Positions 1-8,234 of a stretch of 56,985 nt of DNA are shown in pieces. Location of the stretch: assembly GCA_027660625.1 (NCBI GenBank), contig JAQDNC010000013.1, positions 1-56,985 of the forward strand. The letters run 5' to 3'. The stretch's first letter is position 1; each line of letters begins with the position of its first letter. The DNA comes from Coriobacteriaceae bacterium AM100-PB1-1D-6A (lineage in GTDB: Bacteria; Actinomycetota; Coriobacteriia; Coriobacteriales; Coriobacteriaceae). The notes beneath the pieces were generated by a model that ran no database searches, was not told the origin of the DNA, and saw only the letters and a list, made by a program, of their open reading frames with translations. A program made the position numbers and the translations under genes.

Positions 1-52
1 TGCTCACGGTGCTCATTTCCCAGTGATCACTCGGACCACTTCTTAGTGAACA

Positions 53-601
53 TCAACAGCCCGCCGCGACCCAGCGGTAGATCGTCGAGGGCGACAGGTC
101 CACGGGCCCGCCGTTGCGGGCGGACAGCTGCTCGGGCGACAGCCCCCGGCCCAGGCCGTCGCGGATGAGGGCGAGCGCCGCGGCCGCGGCGGGCTCGTCG
201 GCGTCTATCCCGCGCCTGGACGAGACGAGGACCGAGTCCGCGCACAGCTGCGCGGCGCGGGCCTCGTAGAAGACGTGCGGGCGGCGCTTGCAGCCGATCG
301 CGCGGTACCGGCCGCACCCGTTGCAGCAGCGCGGCCACGCGGCCAGGCGCGGGCAGGCCGCCGACAGGTCGGCGGAGGCGTCCACGCGCTCGCCGCGCCT
401 GGCCTTCGGCGCCGTCACGAACCTGTGCGACGCCACCTCGGCGCTCACCGTCGAGGGCGACCTGCCCAGCTCCCTCGCGATCTGCCTGCACGATGCCCCG
501 CGCTCCAGCATCCTCTGGACCGTGTCCCGCTCGTGCCTGGTGAGCCTGCCGTAGGCCCTCGGGGCCGCCTTCCCGGCCCCCTTCTTCCTCTTTCCGGACA
601 T
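53..601 (-). pseudogene. IS30-family transposase, C-terminally truncated
   Basis: The reading frame starts at an ATG (601) preceded by a good ribosome site (GGAGG, 6 nt upstream) and encodes about 182 residues. The N-terminal third is a helix-turn-helix segment of IS30 type (LTRHERDTVQRML then CRQIARELGRSPSTVS), followed by a cysteine-containing linker and a second segment ending SPSTIYRWVAAG. IS30 transposases normally continue for another 150-200 residues with the DDE catalytic core; here the homology stops at about position 53 and the frame ends at once. The catalytic domain is therefore missing and the protein cannot transpose. The 1-52 sequence beyond the break is not recognisable. The element lies against an ANT(6) gene fragment, so it probably took part in breaking that gene. 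Very high GC, unlike the AT-rich DNA on its right. Confidence 0.72.
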
Positions 602-653
602 GCCGTCCTCCGATCTCCCGGGGCCGGCCGGTCCGGCCCTCAGGGTATCGGAT

Positions 654-691
654 TCCCACATTCACCCGCACATGTGCGGATGAATGTGGGA
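654..691. repeat. 38-bp near-perfect palindrome upstream of the IS30 remnant
   Basis: The sequence reads the same on both strands except for one mismatched pair around the centre CCGCACATGTGCGG; the outer part is TCCCACATTCA and its complement. It lies between the transposase start and the ANT(6) fragment and is probably the terminal or sub-terminal inverted repeat of the IS30-type element, or two abutted ends as in IS30 transposition intermediates (inference). Confidence 0.5.
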
Positions 692-719
692 AGTGTTCGG
701 ATGAAGTTGCCAATCAAGG

Positions 720-1100
720 TATGTAGTAAAGGGCTTATGCCGCAAAGAAATTCTTTTTGCTATTGACCATATGAATGATATAGTACGAAAAGAATTGCTT
801 CGCATGATTTCCTGGCTGATTGGTATCAAACAGGGATTTCATTTCAGTTTGGGAAAAAACTATAAATTTATGAAGCAATATGTCCCAGAGGAATTGTGGG
901 AACGACTTATGTCCACTTATAATATGGATTCCTATCCCCATATGTGGGAATCCTTTGAACAATGTATGGCATTGTTCCGGGAGGTTTCGTCAGAAGTGGC
1001 ATGCCAGTTGGATTACCAGTATCCACTATATGATGAAAAAATCAGTAATTATGTGATTCGGCAAAAGAAAAAATATGGCATTGAAGATGATAACAAATAA
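720..1100 (+). pseudogene. 3' fragment of an aminoglycoside 6-adenylyltransferase (ANT(6)/AadE)
   Basis: From 720 the frame reads YVVKGLCRKEILFAID, then RKELLRMISW, GKNYKFMKQYVPEELWERL and STYNMDSYPHMWESF, which I recognise as the C-terminal part of ANT(6) streptomycin adenylyltransferases. The full enzyme is about 285-300 residues; 126 codons survive to the TAA. The N-terminal nucleotidyltransferase core with the metal-binding acidic residues is gone, so no resistance is expected. Homology stops abruptly at about 719, next to the IS30-related palindrome, and there is no start codon with a ribosome site in front (an internal ATG at 771 has none). The fragment is AT-rich with low-GC codons, unlike the host genes, and is a mark of transfer from Firmicutes. 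Confidence 0.85.
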
Positions 1101-1682
1101 AATTTTTTCAATCGAAAAAATTTATTTTGATTATTCAATTTTGAAAAACTGAATACCTCAAAATCAGAAAGAGCGCGGACAAGCACTTTGAGGGATTGGC
1201 CGCCTTGTCCACCCATCCAGCGGGGCGGCGGGCGGCGGTCAAGGCCGGGTGTAACCCCGTTCATTTCAGCCTTGACGGTTGCCCGCTGTCCTGCTACTTT
1301 TCCGGGAGTGTGGCCACAACTTCGGGACACTTTGTCCACAAGTCGGAGCGTAGGACGAGGGACGGGGGCTTTCATATACCTGCCGCCGTTCTCTGAAAAC
1401 AGGCCGATTTTTTGCTCATTCCCATTCGCAAAAATTCAGCCTGTTTTCCTGCCGGAGCAAACGGGGCGCAAGAAGCACCGCACCCCGTTTCCCCCGTCAG
1501 CCACGCCAGCAGGTATAACACACTACACTTTGCAAGCAAAGTCGTGTGCCAAAGGGGGCACCCCTTTGGAAACCCCGGACAACAAAACAGGCGGTATGCT
1601 GCCCTCTCCGGGAGCATACCGCCGTTTGTTGTCAGCAGCCCGTTTCACGGTCTGCGTGTAGTTCCTTGTAAACTGACCTAAA
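1101..1682. other. Non-coding mobile-element DNA, hairpin-rich, possible oriT region
   Basis: No convincing gene is present. The first 60 bases are AT-rich trailer of the ANT(6) fragment. Three hairpins follow: ACTTTGC/GCAAAGT with a 2-nt loop (1527-1542), CCAAAGGGG/CCCCTTTGG with a 3-nt loop (1549-1569), and a long stem built on GGCGGTATGCT (1590-1600) with AGCATACCGCC (1613-1623), extendable with one bulge to about 22 pairs. The text between them resembles, from memory, spacer DNA next to relaxase genes of Firmicutes integrative elements, so a transfer-origin remnant is possible; no relaxase gene is present to prove it. Confidence 0.4.
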
Positions 1683-2102
1683 ATGAGGGCTAAACTACAA
1701 GAATCCGAATCTCTTTTGAACGATTTCTATAGCGTTGGTTTGATCTATCCAAAATATCGCTCTCTTATCCCCATGGCGTCAATTAGCGAATATTTCGAAG
1801 CAGGCAGATGTTCGACGCTCGGTGAAGCTTATAACATCTTTGAAATGGAACGTAAATTAGGTACCATTATCGATAAGCTAGATATTGTCATCGATAAGTT
1901 AGACGAGATTAGCTCTCAACAACGACTCGTTTACGAAGCCGTTGAAGCCTCGGATAAAACAATCCAAAATATGAGTCAAGCGGTTAACAGTCTTTCAAAT
2001 TCCGCTTATTCGATTCAACTAGACGCAGCATATGCCGCATCAAATACTCAAATCATTGCTAAAAACAGCGAGTATCAACGATTCCTAACAATGATTCGAT
2101 AA
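1683..2102 (+). pseudogene. C-terminal part of a coiled-coil hypothetical protein from a mobile element
   Basis: A 139-codon frame beginning MRAKLQESESLLNDFYSVG and containing a heptad-like segment (KLGTIIDKLDIVIDKLDEIS) and a serine/asparagine-rich tail. I recall a family of about 220-260 residue proteins from Firmicutes mobile elements with a long N-terminal coiled coil followed by the block LLNDFY..(L/I)YPKYR.L....FEYF..GRC; this frame starts right at that block. A stop codon (1674) lies just upstream, no ribosome site precedes the ATG, and the coiled-coil half is missing, so I read it as a 5'-truncated remnant, though a short functional version cannot be excluded. AT-rich, same origin as the neighbouring ANT(6) fragment. 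Function unknown. Confidence 0.5.
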
Positions 2103-2169
2103 GGCAACGAGCGCGTTGATCCGCCCCAAATACCTTATTAATCACAATGAAATAAATCGACTTAGAATA

Positions 2170-2191
2170 GGGGCAACTTGTATGTTGCCCC
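2170..2191 (+). terminator. Hairpin after the coiled-coil fragment
   Basis: GGGGCAAC (2170-2177) pairs with GTTGCCCC (2184-2191) across a 6-nt loop. No clear T-run follows, so termination is only a guess. Confidence 0.35.
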
Positions 2192-2241
2192 CACCTCTTA
2201 ACTCAGTTGCAAATATATAAACAATCGAAATGTCAATAACG

Positions 2242-2406
2242 CTACACTTTACGCCGTTGCGTATTCACGCGGTAGAGCTCCACCAGACCGCGGAGGGTGA
2301 GCGCGGCGCCGGGAACAAGGCCATGGCGCAGCAGACCCGCCATCTCGCGTGCGGCGTCGCCGGTGATCACGATGGGCGCCAGCTCCTCCCCCACCGGCGC
2401 CCTCAC
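2242..2406 (-). pseudogene. Divergent second 3' end of coaX
   Basis: On the minus strand this stretch encodes about 54 residues ending at a TAG (2242-2244): PIVITGD, then ALTLRGLVELYRVN and a basic tail. The intact coaX next door ends PIVITGDD, ALTLRGLAELYRIN and a basic tail, so the two are homologous at about half of the positions, far below what a recent duplication would give. The fragment begins 3-4 bases after the stop codon of the intact gene. It is a relic of another coaX allele or paralogue, left by replacement of the gene or by integration and loss of an element that used the coaX 3' end as its target (inference). Confidence 0.7.
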
Positions 2407-2408
2407 CT

Positions 2409-3260
2409 TTACACGCGGCGGGGCTTTTGGTTGATGCGGTAGAGCTCGGCGAGACCCCGCAGCGTCAGCGCGTCATCCACCGTCAGGGTATGGCCGACAA
2501 GGGCCGCGAGTGCCTCGGCATCGTCGCCGGTGATGACGATGGGCACGCCACCCTCCCCCGCCGCCTTGGTCGCGCGCATCTCGGCGAGCACCATGTCGAG
2601 CATGCCGTCGATGCGGGCTACCTCGCCCAAAACCACACCCGAGCGCATGGCCTCGCGCGTGTTGCGTCCGATGACGTGCGTTGGCGCCGAGGGCTCAACC
2701 TGGGGTAGGCGCGCTGCTGCCGCCGAAAGCGAACGGGCGCCGAGGGCCAGGCCTGGCGCGATAACGCCGCCCACAAAGGTACCGTGCGCGTCGGTGACCT
2801 CGATATTGGTCGTCGTGCCCAGGTCAATCACGATGCACGGCGAGCCGTAGACGGCGCGGGCCGCCACGGCATCGGCGATGCGGTCGGGGCCGATCTCGGC
2901 CGGATCGTCGTAGTGCACGGGTATGCCGGTCTTAAGTCCCGGCCCCACGGTGAGCACGCGCCCCGTGCAGGTGCGGGAAAGTGCCGCCTTCCACGGGCGC
3001 TCGAGCGCCGGGACTACACAGCTCAGCACGGCCGCGGCGGGTGCAAGCACCCCGGGCACACCTGCATCGGCGGCGAGCGCGCCCATGACCTGCACAAGTC
3101 GCATGCGCGCTTCGTCGGCCGTAATGCTCGACGGCGTCGTGATCTCGCATGTCGCAAGCGGACATTCCTGCGCCGCGGCCGAATCCTCTGCAAACAGGCC
3201 AAAGCGAATAAACGTGTTGCCCACGTCGACCGTCAATATATATGCGCACCCATTAAGCAT
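2409..3260 (-). CDS. coaX: Type III pantothenate kinase
   Basis: Phosphorylates pantothenate in the first step of coenzyme A synthesis, in the cytoplasm. The 283-residue protein has the ASKHA-fold hallmarks of CoaX: the phosphate-binding DVGNT near residue 12, the GPDR motif with the catalytic aspartate, the DLGTTTN block, and GGVIAPG. The usual TGG near the C-terminus reads TGDD here, a feature shared by the neighbouring fragment. I start at 3260, where an AAAGGAG site lies 8 nt upstream; an upstream ATG at 3308 has no such site. It is divergent from the OPT transporter gene, with the two sharing a 218-bp control region, and its 3' end abuts a second, divergent coaX end. Confidence 0.93.
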   Translation of the reverse strand: MLNGCAYILTVDVGNTFIRFGLFAEDSAAAQECPLATCEITTPSSITADEARMRLVQVMGALAADAGVPGVLAPAAAVLSCVVPALERPWKAALSRTCTGRVLTVGPGLKTGIPVHYDDPAEIGPDRIADAVAARAVYGSPCIVIDLGTTTNIEVTDAHGTFVGGVIAPGLALGARSLSAAAARLPQVEPSAPTHVIGRNTREAMRSGVVLGEVARIDGMLDMVLAEMRATKAAGEGGVPIVITGDDAEALAALVGHTLTVDDALTLRGLAELYRINQKPRRV

Positions 3261-3478
3261 CGTCGGCGCTCCTTTCGTCTGCCCAGCAGTATATCCCCGC
3301 AACTCCATCCGGCAAGCAGGGGCAGCTAAAAGACGCCCCTCCCAAATGGGCTGCCTTGCGGCTATACTGGTGCGCGGTCGTTTGCGAGCTCACGCGGCGG
3401 CCCTTGGTAACCCGACTTCCCGCGCCGTATCCGTAGCGGCGCTCCCGGGGGAAGCGGATATACGCAAAGGAGTTCTAT

Positions 3479-5182
3479 ATGAGCAATCCCTCGAACCGCG
3501 CTTCGATGCGCGGGCAACTCACGCTGCGCGGCGTCGTCATCGGCGTCCTTGGCTGCGTGATCATCACGGCAAGCTCGGCCTACACGGCCCTCAAGATGGG
3601 TGCACTCCCCTGGCCGATTATTTTCGCTGCCGTCATCTCGCTGTTCTTCCTGAAGCTCATGGGCAACGCCAGCCTCAACGAGGCCAACGTCACCCACACC
3701 ATCATGTCCGCGGGCGCCATGGTCGCCGGCGGCCTGGCGTTTACCATCCCGGGCGCCTGGATGCTGGGCTATGCCGACCAGATCAGCTGGCTCGACATGT
3801 TTATCGTGGCACTCGCCGGCACGATCTTGGGCCTGCTGGCAACGGCGCTCATCCACCGCCACTTTATCGTGGACGCCGCGCTGGAGTTTCCCACCGGCAA
3901 TGCCGCAGCTCAGACACTGCGCGCCACCGAGGCCGGCGGCAAGACCGGCAAGCAGCTCTTTGGCTCCATGGCCATCGCAGGCATCTACAGCGTGCTTCGC
4001 GACGCTCTGGGCGTGGTGCCCAGCATGCTGTGCACGCTCAATATCCCCGGCGTGACCTTTGCCATCTATAACTCGCCCATGCTGCTCTCCATCGGCTTTT
4101 TGGTTGGCTTCGCCCCGGTTGCCTTCTGGTTTGCCGGCGCGCTGCTAGGTAACTTTGGCATCATCGTGGGCGGCACCGCTGCCGGTCTATTCGACGTTGT
4201 GACTGCGCAGGGCATCGTCAAATCGCTCGGCATGGGCCTCATGATGGGCTTTGGCGTCGCCGTCGTCCTCAAGGACATCCTGCCGCAGGTCGCCGGCATC
4301 GCCCGCGGCCTCGCCGCCGACAGCTCCAGCGACACCGACGAGCAGTCGCTCATCTCGGGCTCGCTTAAGCTCGACGCCGGCATCATCGGCCTGGGTACTG
4401 CCGCCATCGCCGTGATCGTCGCCATCGCGCTCGACCTTGGCCCCGTCCCGGCCGTCATCGTCACGCTGTTCACCTTTGTCACCACCATCATGAGCGCGCA
4501 GAGCTGCGGCCAGACGGGCATCGACCCCATGGAGATCTTCGGCCTCATCGTCATGCTCATCGTGGCTGCCTTCGCACAGATCGCCCAGGTCAAGCTGTTC
4601 TTTATCGCCGGCATCGTGGCCGTGGCATGCGGCCTTGCGGGCGACGTCATGAACGACTTTAAGGCCGGCGCCGTGCTGGGCACCAATCCGCGTGCGCAGT
4701 GGATCGGCCAGGCCATCGGCGGCATCGTGGGCGCCCTGGTCGCCGCTGCCGTCATGGTCGCGCTCGTCACCGCCTATGGTCCGGATGCTTTCGGCCCCGA
4801 CAAGAGCTTTGTGGCCGCGCAGGCAAGCGTCGTCGCCACCATGGTCTCGGGCATCCCGAGCGTGCCGTGGTTCGCAGGCGGCTTTATCGCCGGCATCGTC
4901 ATGTACTGGCTCGGCATTCCGGCCATGATGATCGGCCTGGGCGTGTACCTGCCGTTCTACATGTCGCTCACGGCCTTCTTGGGCTCCTGCGCCAAGCTCG
5001 CCTACGACAAGTGGGCCGCACGCCGCGACGCCGCTGCCGGTCTTTCGGACGAGGAGAAGGCCTCCAAGGATGCCGCCTTCCAGGAGCAGGGCCTGGTCGT
5101 CGCCAGCGGCCTGCTCGGCGGCGAGTCCATCGTCGGCGTTATCCTGGCGTTTGTCTCTGTTGGTCTGAGCCTGCTGGGGTAG
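3479..5182 (+). CDS. OPT-family oligopeptide/metal-chelate transporter
   Basis: A 567-residue, almost wholly hydrophobic protein with about 14-16 predicted membrane spans and the OPT-family blocks: an N-terminal TLRGVVIGVLGCVIITASSAY segment region (residues 11-32), a conserved stretch with ALKMGALPWPI, a central charged cytoplasmic loop with SSSDTDEQSL, and a C-terminal GLLGGESIVGV. Family members carry oligopeptides or metal-siderophore complexes into the cell with protons; substrate cannot be told from sequence. The ATG at 3479 has an AAAGGAG site 7 nt upstream. It is a single-gene unit followed by a strong terminator at 5209. Confidence 0.88.
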   Translation: MSNPSNRASMRGQLTLRGVVIGVLGCVIITASSAYTALKMGALPWPIIFAAVISLFFLKLMGNASLNEANVTHTIMSAGAMVAGGLAFTIPGAWMLGYADQISWLDMFIVALAGTILGLLATALIHRHFIVDAALEFPTGNAAAQTLRATEAGGKTGKQLFGSMAIAGIYSVLRDALGVVPSMLCTLNIPGVTFAIYNSPMLLSIGFLVGFAPVAFWFAGALLGNFGIIVGGTAAGLFDVVTAQGIVKSLGMGLMMGFGVAVVLKDILPQVAGIARGLAADSSSDTDEQSLISGSLKLDAGIIGLGTAAIAVIVAIALDLGPVPAVIVTLFTFVTTIMSAQSCGQTGIDPMEIFGLIVMLIVAAFAQIAQVKLFFIAGIVAVACGLAGDVMNDFKAGAVLGTNPRAQWIGQAIGGIVGALVAAAVMVALVTAYGPDAFGPDKSFVAAQASVVATMVSGIPSVPWFAGGFIAGIVMYWLGIPAMMIGLGVYLPFYMSLTAFLGSCAKLAYDKWAARRDAAAGLSDEEKASKDAAFQEQGLVVASGLLGGESIVGVILAFVSVGLSLLG

Positions 5183-5208
5183 GCCGAACAACAACGCACC
5201 AGCGCAGA

Positions 5209-5245
5209 GCGCGGGGTCGGAATCAAACCGGCCCCGTGCTTTTTT
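5209..5245 (+). terminator. Rho-independent terminator of the OPT gene
   Basis: GCGCGGGGTCGG (5209-5220) pairs with CCGGCCCCGTGC (5228-5239), G-U pairs included, followed by six T residues. Confidence 0.8.
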
Positions 5246-5321
5246 GTCTATTTGACTCTTATGATCCTCACGGCGTTTTAGCCATGTCGATTGGCCTGAC
5301 TTCCAGGTCAACAAACCTTGT

Positions 5322-5350
5322 CTGACACCTCGCCTAACGCGGTGTAGAGT
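5322..5350 (+). promoter_or_regulatory. Candidate sigma-A promoter for the DUF389 gene
   Basis: CTGACA (5322-5327) and TAGAGT (5345-5350) are separated by 17 bp, 48 bp upstream of the start codon. Confidence 0.45.
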
Positions 5351-5397
5351 AAAGACGACAGACGCAAGAAGCGGCTCAGAAGCTAAACGAGGTAAGC

Positions 5398-6537
5398 ATG
5401 GAACTCGATAAACAACAGATCAAGCGGCTGCGCGAACGCCATCACCGGCGCCACGGCATCCGCCCTGCCCATAGTGAGGCCATGGAGAACGCCACCCGCT
5501 TCCTAAAGCGCGCATTCAACATTCGCGAGGGACGCGCGCCCTATCACGTGATCCGCAAGCGTTTTGTAAACGGGGCGCGTCTGACCGGCTCCCACCTATG
5601 CATCCTCATCATCGCCATGTTGATCGCGAGCATCGGCCTCGATATCGATTCGGACATCGCCATCGTGGGCGCCATGCTCATCTGCCCGCTCATGGGCTCG
5701 GTTCTTGCCATGGCATACGGCATTGCCACGCTCGACCGCGAGATTACCGTCGAAGCCGTCGCCAGCCTTGCGCTGCAAATGGCCTTTTGCCTGGTCACAT
5801 CCACGTTGTACTTTAAGCTCTCGCCCCTTGGCACCACCACGGCCGCCATTATCGACAATTCGACACCAACTGTCTGGGACCTCGCTGTCGCGCTCGCCGG
5901 CGGCTTTGCAGGCGGCCTGGGCAACTCGCGCGACCAGGAACCCGCCACGCTCATCGCCGGTGTGGCCGTGGCGACCGCGCTGATGCCGCCCCTGTGCGCG
6001 GCGGGCTACGGCATCGCCATCGCAAGCGGGTCGCTGTTTCTCTCGGCGCTTTACGAGTTTGGCATCAACGTGGTCTTTATCGCACTGGCTGCCGAAGCCG
6101 TACTACTTCTATTGCGTGTGCCGCTCAAGCGCGACCTCAACGGCGACGGTATTGTGACTGCTGAGGAAAATGCCGAGGTCGACGAGCTGTCACGCAAGGT
6201 GCGCCGCCGCATTATTGTGGGCACGGTGATCTTTGCCATCCCCTGCATCGTTATGACCGCGGGGTCTATTGGCTCGGCGCAGGTCGGCGTGCAGGACGGC
6301 TACGGCGTCACCGAGACCACACGCGAGCTTGCCGCGGTGCTGCCGGGCTTTAAGGATTACACCGTCGCCGTCGAGACCTCGGCCACCGAAGGGAACGAGG
6401 AGGGCATCGTCGAGCGCGAGATTGTCGCCCATGTGACGACAAGCGAGGCGCTCGGGGCGCACGACCGCCGCGTTGCCCGCAAGCTCATCGACCTCAATGT
6501 GCCCGAACTCGGTCGCGTGGAGTTTGACGTGGAGTGA
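5398..6537 (+). CDS. DUF389 membrane protein
   Basis: A 379-residue protein of the DUF389 (uncharacterised hydrophobic domain) family. After a basic N-terminal region (residues 1-60, rich in Arg/His) come about six membrane spans (roughly 65-245) carrying the family signature AMLICPLMGSVLAMAYG and later ATALMPPLCAAGYG. A charged segment DLNGDGIVTAEENAEVDE at about 246-263 resembles an EF-hand-like calcium loop (DLNGDGIVTAEE), which is unusual and worth noting. A further span precedes a soluble C-terminal domain of about 100 residues. Function of the family is not established. The ribosome site is weak (GAGG). A promoter-like pair lies upstream, and it stands alone. Confidence 0.85.
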   Translation: MELDKQQIKRLRERHHRRHGIRPAHSEAMENATRFLKRAFNIREGRAPYHVIRKRFVNGARLTGSHLCILIIAMLIASIGLDIDSDIAIVGAMLICPLMGSVLAMAYGIATLDREITVEAVASLALQMAFCLVTSTLYFKLSPLGTTTAAIIDNSTPTVWDLAVALAGGFAGGLGNSRDQEPATLIAGVAVATALMPPLCAAGYGIAIASGSLFLSALYEFGINVVFIALAAEAVLLLLRVPLKRDLNGDGIVTAEENAEVDELSRKVRRRIIVGTVIFAIPCIVMTAGSIGSAQVGVQDGYGVTETTRELAAVLPGFKDYTVAVETSATEGNEEGIVEREIVAHVTTSEALGAHDRRVARKLIDLNVPELGRVEFDVE

Positions 6538-6858
6538 TGCCGGCGCGGGATGTTGCAAAGCGCACATAGCAGCTCAGGGTATCGGCGCCAAAGGGGTCGA
6601 CTTTGACAAACGGGGCAGTTTCGTCGCAGCCGTCTTCGCTACTCGATCCCATGTCGTCACCATCGAAGAATTCCATCGCTGCCGCTTCCTTCATATTCCA
6701 GGGCACTTGCCAAGCTCTGTCCAATTATGACTCGAAGCTTAACAAACGCCTCTTAAGGCTAGCTTAGGCTCGAGGCAGCCGGAGCTGTTAGCCGCAAGAT
6801 GCACAGGGGACGCAGGAATGCGATGATCCGTTTTCCTCCGTCCCCGAGGGATCATTTT
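6538..6858. other. Intergenic, with weak terminator
   Basis: Between two convergent genes. No convincing gene; a 76-codon minus-strand frame at 6494-6724 lacks family likeness. A 6-bp stem TGATCC/GGATCA (6824-6829, 6849-6854) followed by six T residues could terminate the DUF389 transcript just before the dehydrogenase stop codon. Confidence 0.35.
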
Positions 6859-7818
6859 TTAGTACTTGAAGAAGCCCTCGCCCGAGCTTTCGCCCAGCTT
6901 GTCTTCGTCGAGCATCTGCTTGAGGACGGATGCCATGGCCTTAAAGTTGTAGGGCATCATCATCTTTTTGAGCAACGGGCTCACCAGGCCCGGCACCTTC
7001 TGGTACTGCATAACGATGTTGTAAGCCGTCTGGATACCAACCGTGTCGAATACGCGGAACGGACCCTTGGGGGCGCCGGTGCCACGCGTCCATGCGAGGT
7101 CGATGCTCTTGGGATCGCTCACGCCCGAGACATACAGGTCGAGGCCCGAAAGCAGCCATGGTACCAGCATGGAATTGAGCAGGTAGCCGTTCTTTTCCTT
7201 GTTGACGGGCAGGGCAAGCATGCGAATGTCGTTGGCGAAGTCGACGAGCTCGTCGAAGTAGCGCTTGTCGGTTTGGTCCTGCGCCATGACCTCGGTCATG
7301 TTGTTCTTCCAGATGGAGTTGGCAAAGTGCAGCGACAGGTACTTCTCGGGGCGGCCGGTGTACTTGGCAAAGGTGCTCGGCAGCAGCGTAGAGGAGTTCG
7401 TCACGACGACGGTCTTTTGCGGGAGAACCGGGGCGAGCTTTTTGTAGAAGTCGATCTTTGCCTGGGTGTCCTCGGCCATAGACTCGATGACCAGGTCGGC
7501 GTCGGCTACGGCCTTGGCAAGATCGAGCTCCAGCTTGAGCGTGGAGTAAGCACGCTCGACGGCGGCGAGTGCCGCCTCCTTGTCGAAGGGCTGGCCGCTA
7601 TCGGCGATACCGGCGCACCACTCGCCTGTGCCATCCGCCATGCCCTCGATTGCCGCGATGTACTCCTCGCGCACATGATCGATCTTGGGCTGGGTGCGGC
7701 CGATGCTGCCCTCGCTGCGCAGCCAAATCGTCACATCAAAGCCGCAGTAGGCAGCTTGAAAGGCAATCTGGCTTCCCAACACGCCGCCGCCGGCAACACA
7801 AACGGTCTTGTAGCTCAT
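6859..7818 (-). CDS. 3-hydroxyacyl-CoA dehydrogenase (NAD-dependent)
   Basis: Oxidises or reduces the 3-hydroxy group of short acyl-CoA thioesters, e.g. acetoacetyl-CoA to 3-hydroxybutyryl-CoA. The 319-residue single-polypeptide form shows the N-terminal Rossmann motif (GGGVLG at 10-15), the VIESMAED segment (110-117), the SSTLLPSTFA stretch (142-151) and the catalytic histidine in SLHFAN (His164), then the helical C-terminal domain with NGYLLNSML. In the family the His motif usually reads HFFNP; here it is HFANSIW, so substrate preference may differ. No thiolase or crotonase gene is beside it; it is transcribed alone toward a convergent neighbour. An AGAGG ribosome site precedes the ATG. Confidence 0.88.
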   Translation of the reverse strand: MSYKTVCVAGGGVLGSQIAFQAAYCGFDVTIWLRSEGSIGRTQPKIDHVREEYIAAIEGMADGTGEWCAGIADSGQPFDKEAALAAVERAYSTLKLELDLAKAVADADLVIESMAEDTQAKIDFYKKLAPVLPQKTVVVTNSSTLLPSTFAKYTGRPEKYLSLHFANSIWKNNMTEVMAQDQTDKRYFDELVDFANDIRMLALPVNKEKNGYLLNSMLVPWLLSGLDLYVSGVSDPKSIDLAWTRGTGAPKGPFRVFDTVGIQTAYNIVMQYQKVPGLVSPLLKKMMMPYNFKAMASVLKQMLDEDKLGESSGEGFFKY

Positions 7819-7986
7819 GGAACGGTCCTCTCTTACGTAATTCCATAGATGTGTATTTATTCAACCGTAAAGATGACGCGCGTTGGGGACGGGTTCCTTA
7901 AACGGATGGTATTTCGCGGAAAACGGCTACATATGTTCATTATCTCAGGGTTCCGAGGGCGATTTTTGGTGCCGCAGAAACGTCGT

Positions 7987-8117
7987 TTTCGGAAGTATGC
8001 GGCAAATTCTAGAACTCTCGAGCGCACCCCAGTTTTTCGCCAATAAAACCGCAGGTACAGAGCTTGGATATATCCGGTGTGCTCGACCTATTCAGATTTT
8101 GCCGCATACTTCCGAAA
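7987..8117. repeat. Long-hairpin repeat, 20-bp arms, ATAAAACCGCAGG core (copy 1)
   Basis: The 20-bp arm TTTCGGAAGTATGCGGCAAA (7987-8006) returns as an exact inverted copy at 8098-8117. Nested inside are CGAGCGCACC and GGTGTGCTCG, and at the middle AATAAAACCGCAGGTA (about 8042-8057). Two other hairpins in this window, at 42570-42710 and 49858-50039, have unrelated arms but the same core. No gene lies in the 7819-8234 gap. Confidence 0.75.
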
Positions 8118-8166
8118 TCCAAGTTCGCAAGGGGTGATAGTTGGGGCGTTTACGCAACATATGTCC

Positions 8167-8206
8167 AGCAAAAACGGGTGGTAGCCGGTACGGCTACCAC
8201 CCGTTT
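8167..8206 (-). terminator. Terminator of the TetR-activase operon
   Basis: A perfect 15-bp stem, AAACGGGTGGTAGCC (8172-8186) with its complement (8192-8206), 5-nt loop, followed on the minus strand by five T residues. It lies 28 bp past the activase stop codon. Confidence 0.88.
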
Positions 8207-8234
8207 GCCTCACATCTAGCCCAAAGCGGGCCGT

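Noticed and set aside
1188..1681. Overlapping plus-strand frames of 66-157 codons in the mobile-element spacer
   Set aside because: No ribosome sites, no domains, and hairpins run through them.
3362..3862. Minus-strand frame opposite the OPT gene start
   Set aside because: Antisense shadow rich in Gly/Arg/Asp/His; the OPT gene is clear.
6494..6724. Small minus-strand gene of 60-76 codons with a rather natural-looking sequence (MEFFDGDDMG)
   Set aside because: It overlaps the 3' end of the DUF389 gene, its ribosome site is poor, and its arginine-rich end is what the reverse of that gene would give. Not enough support.
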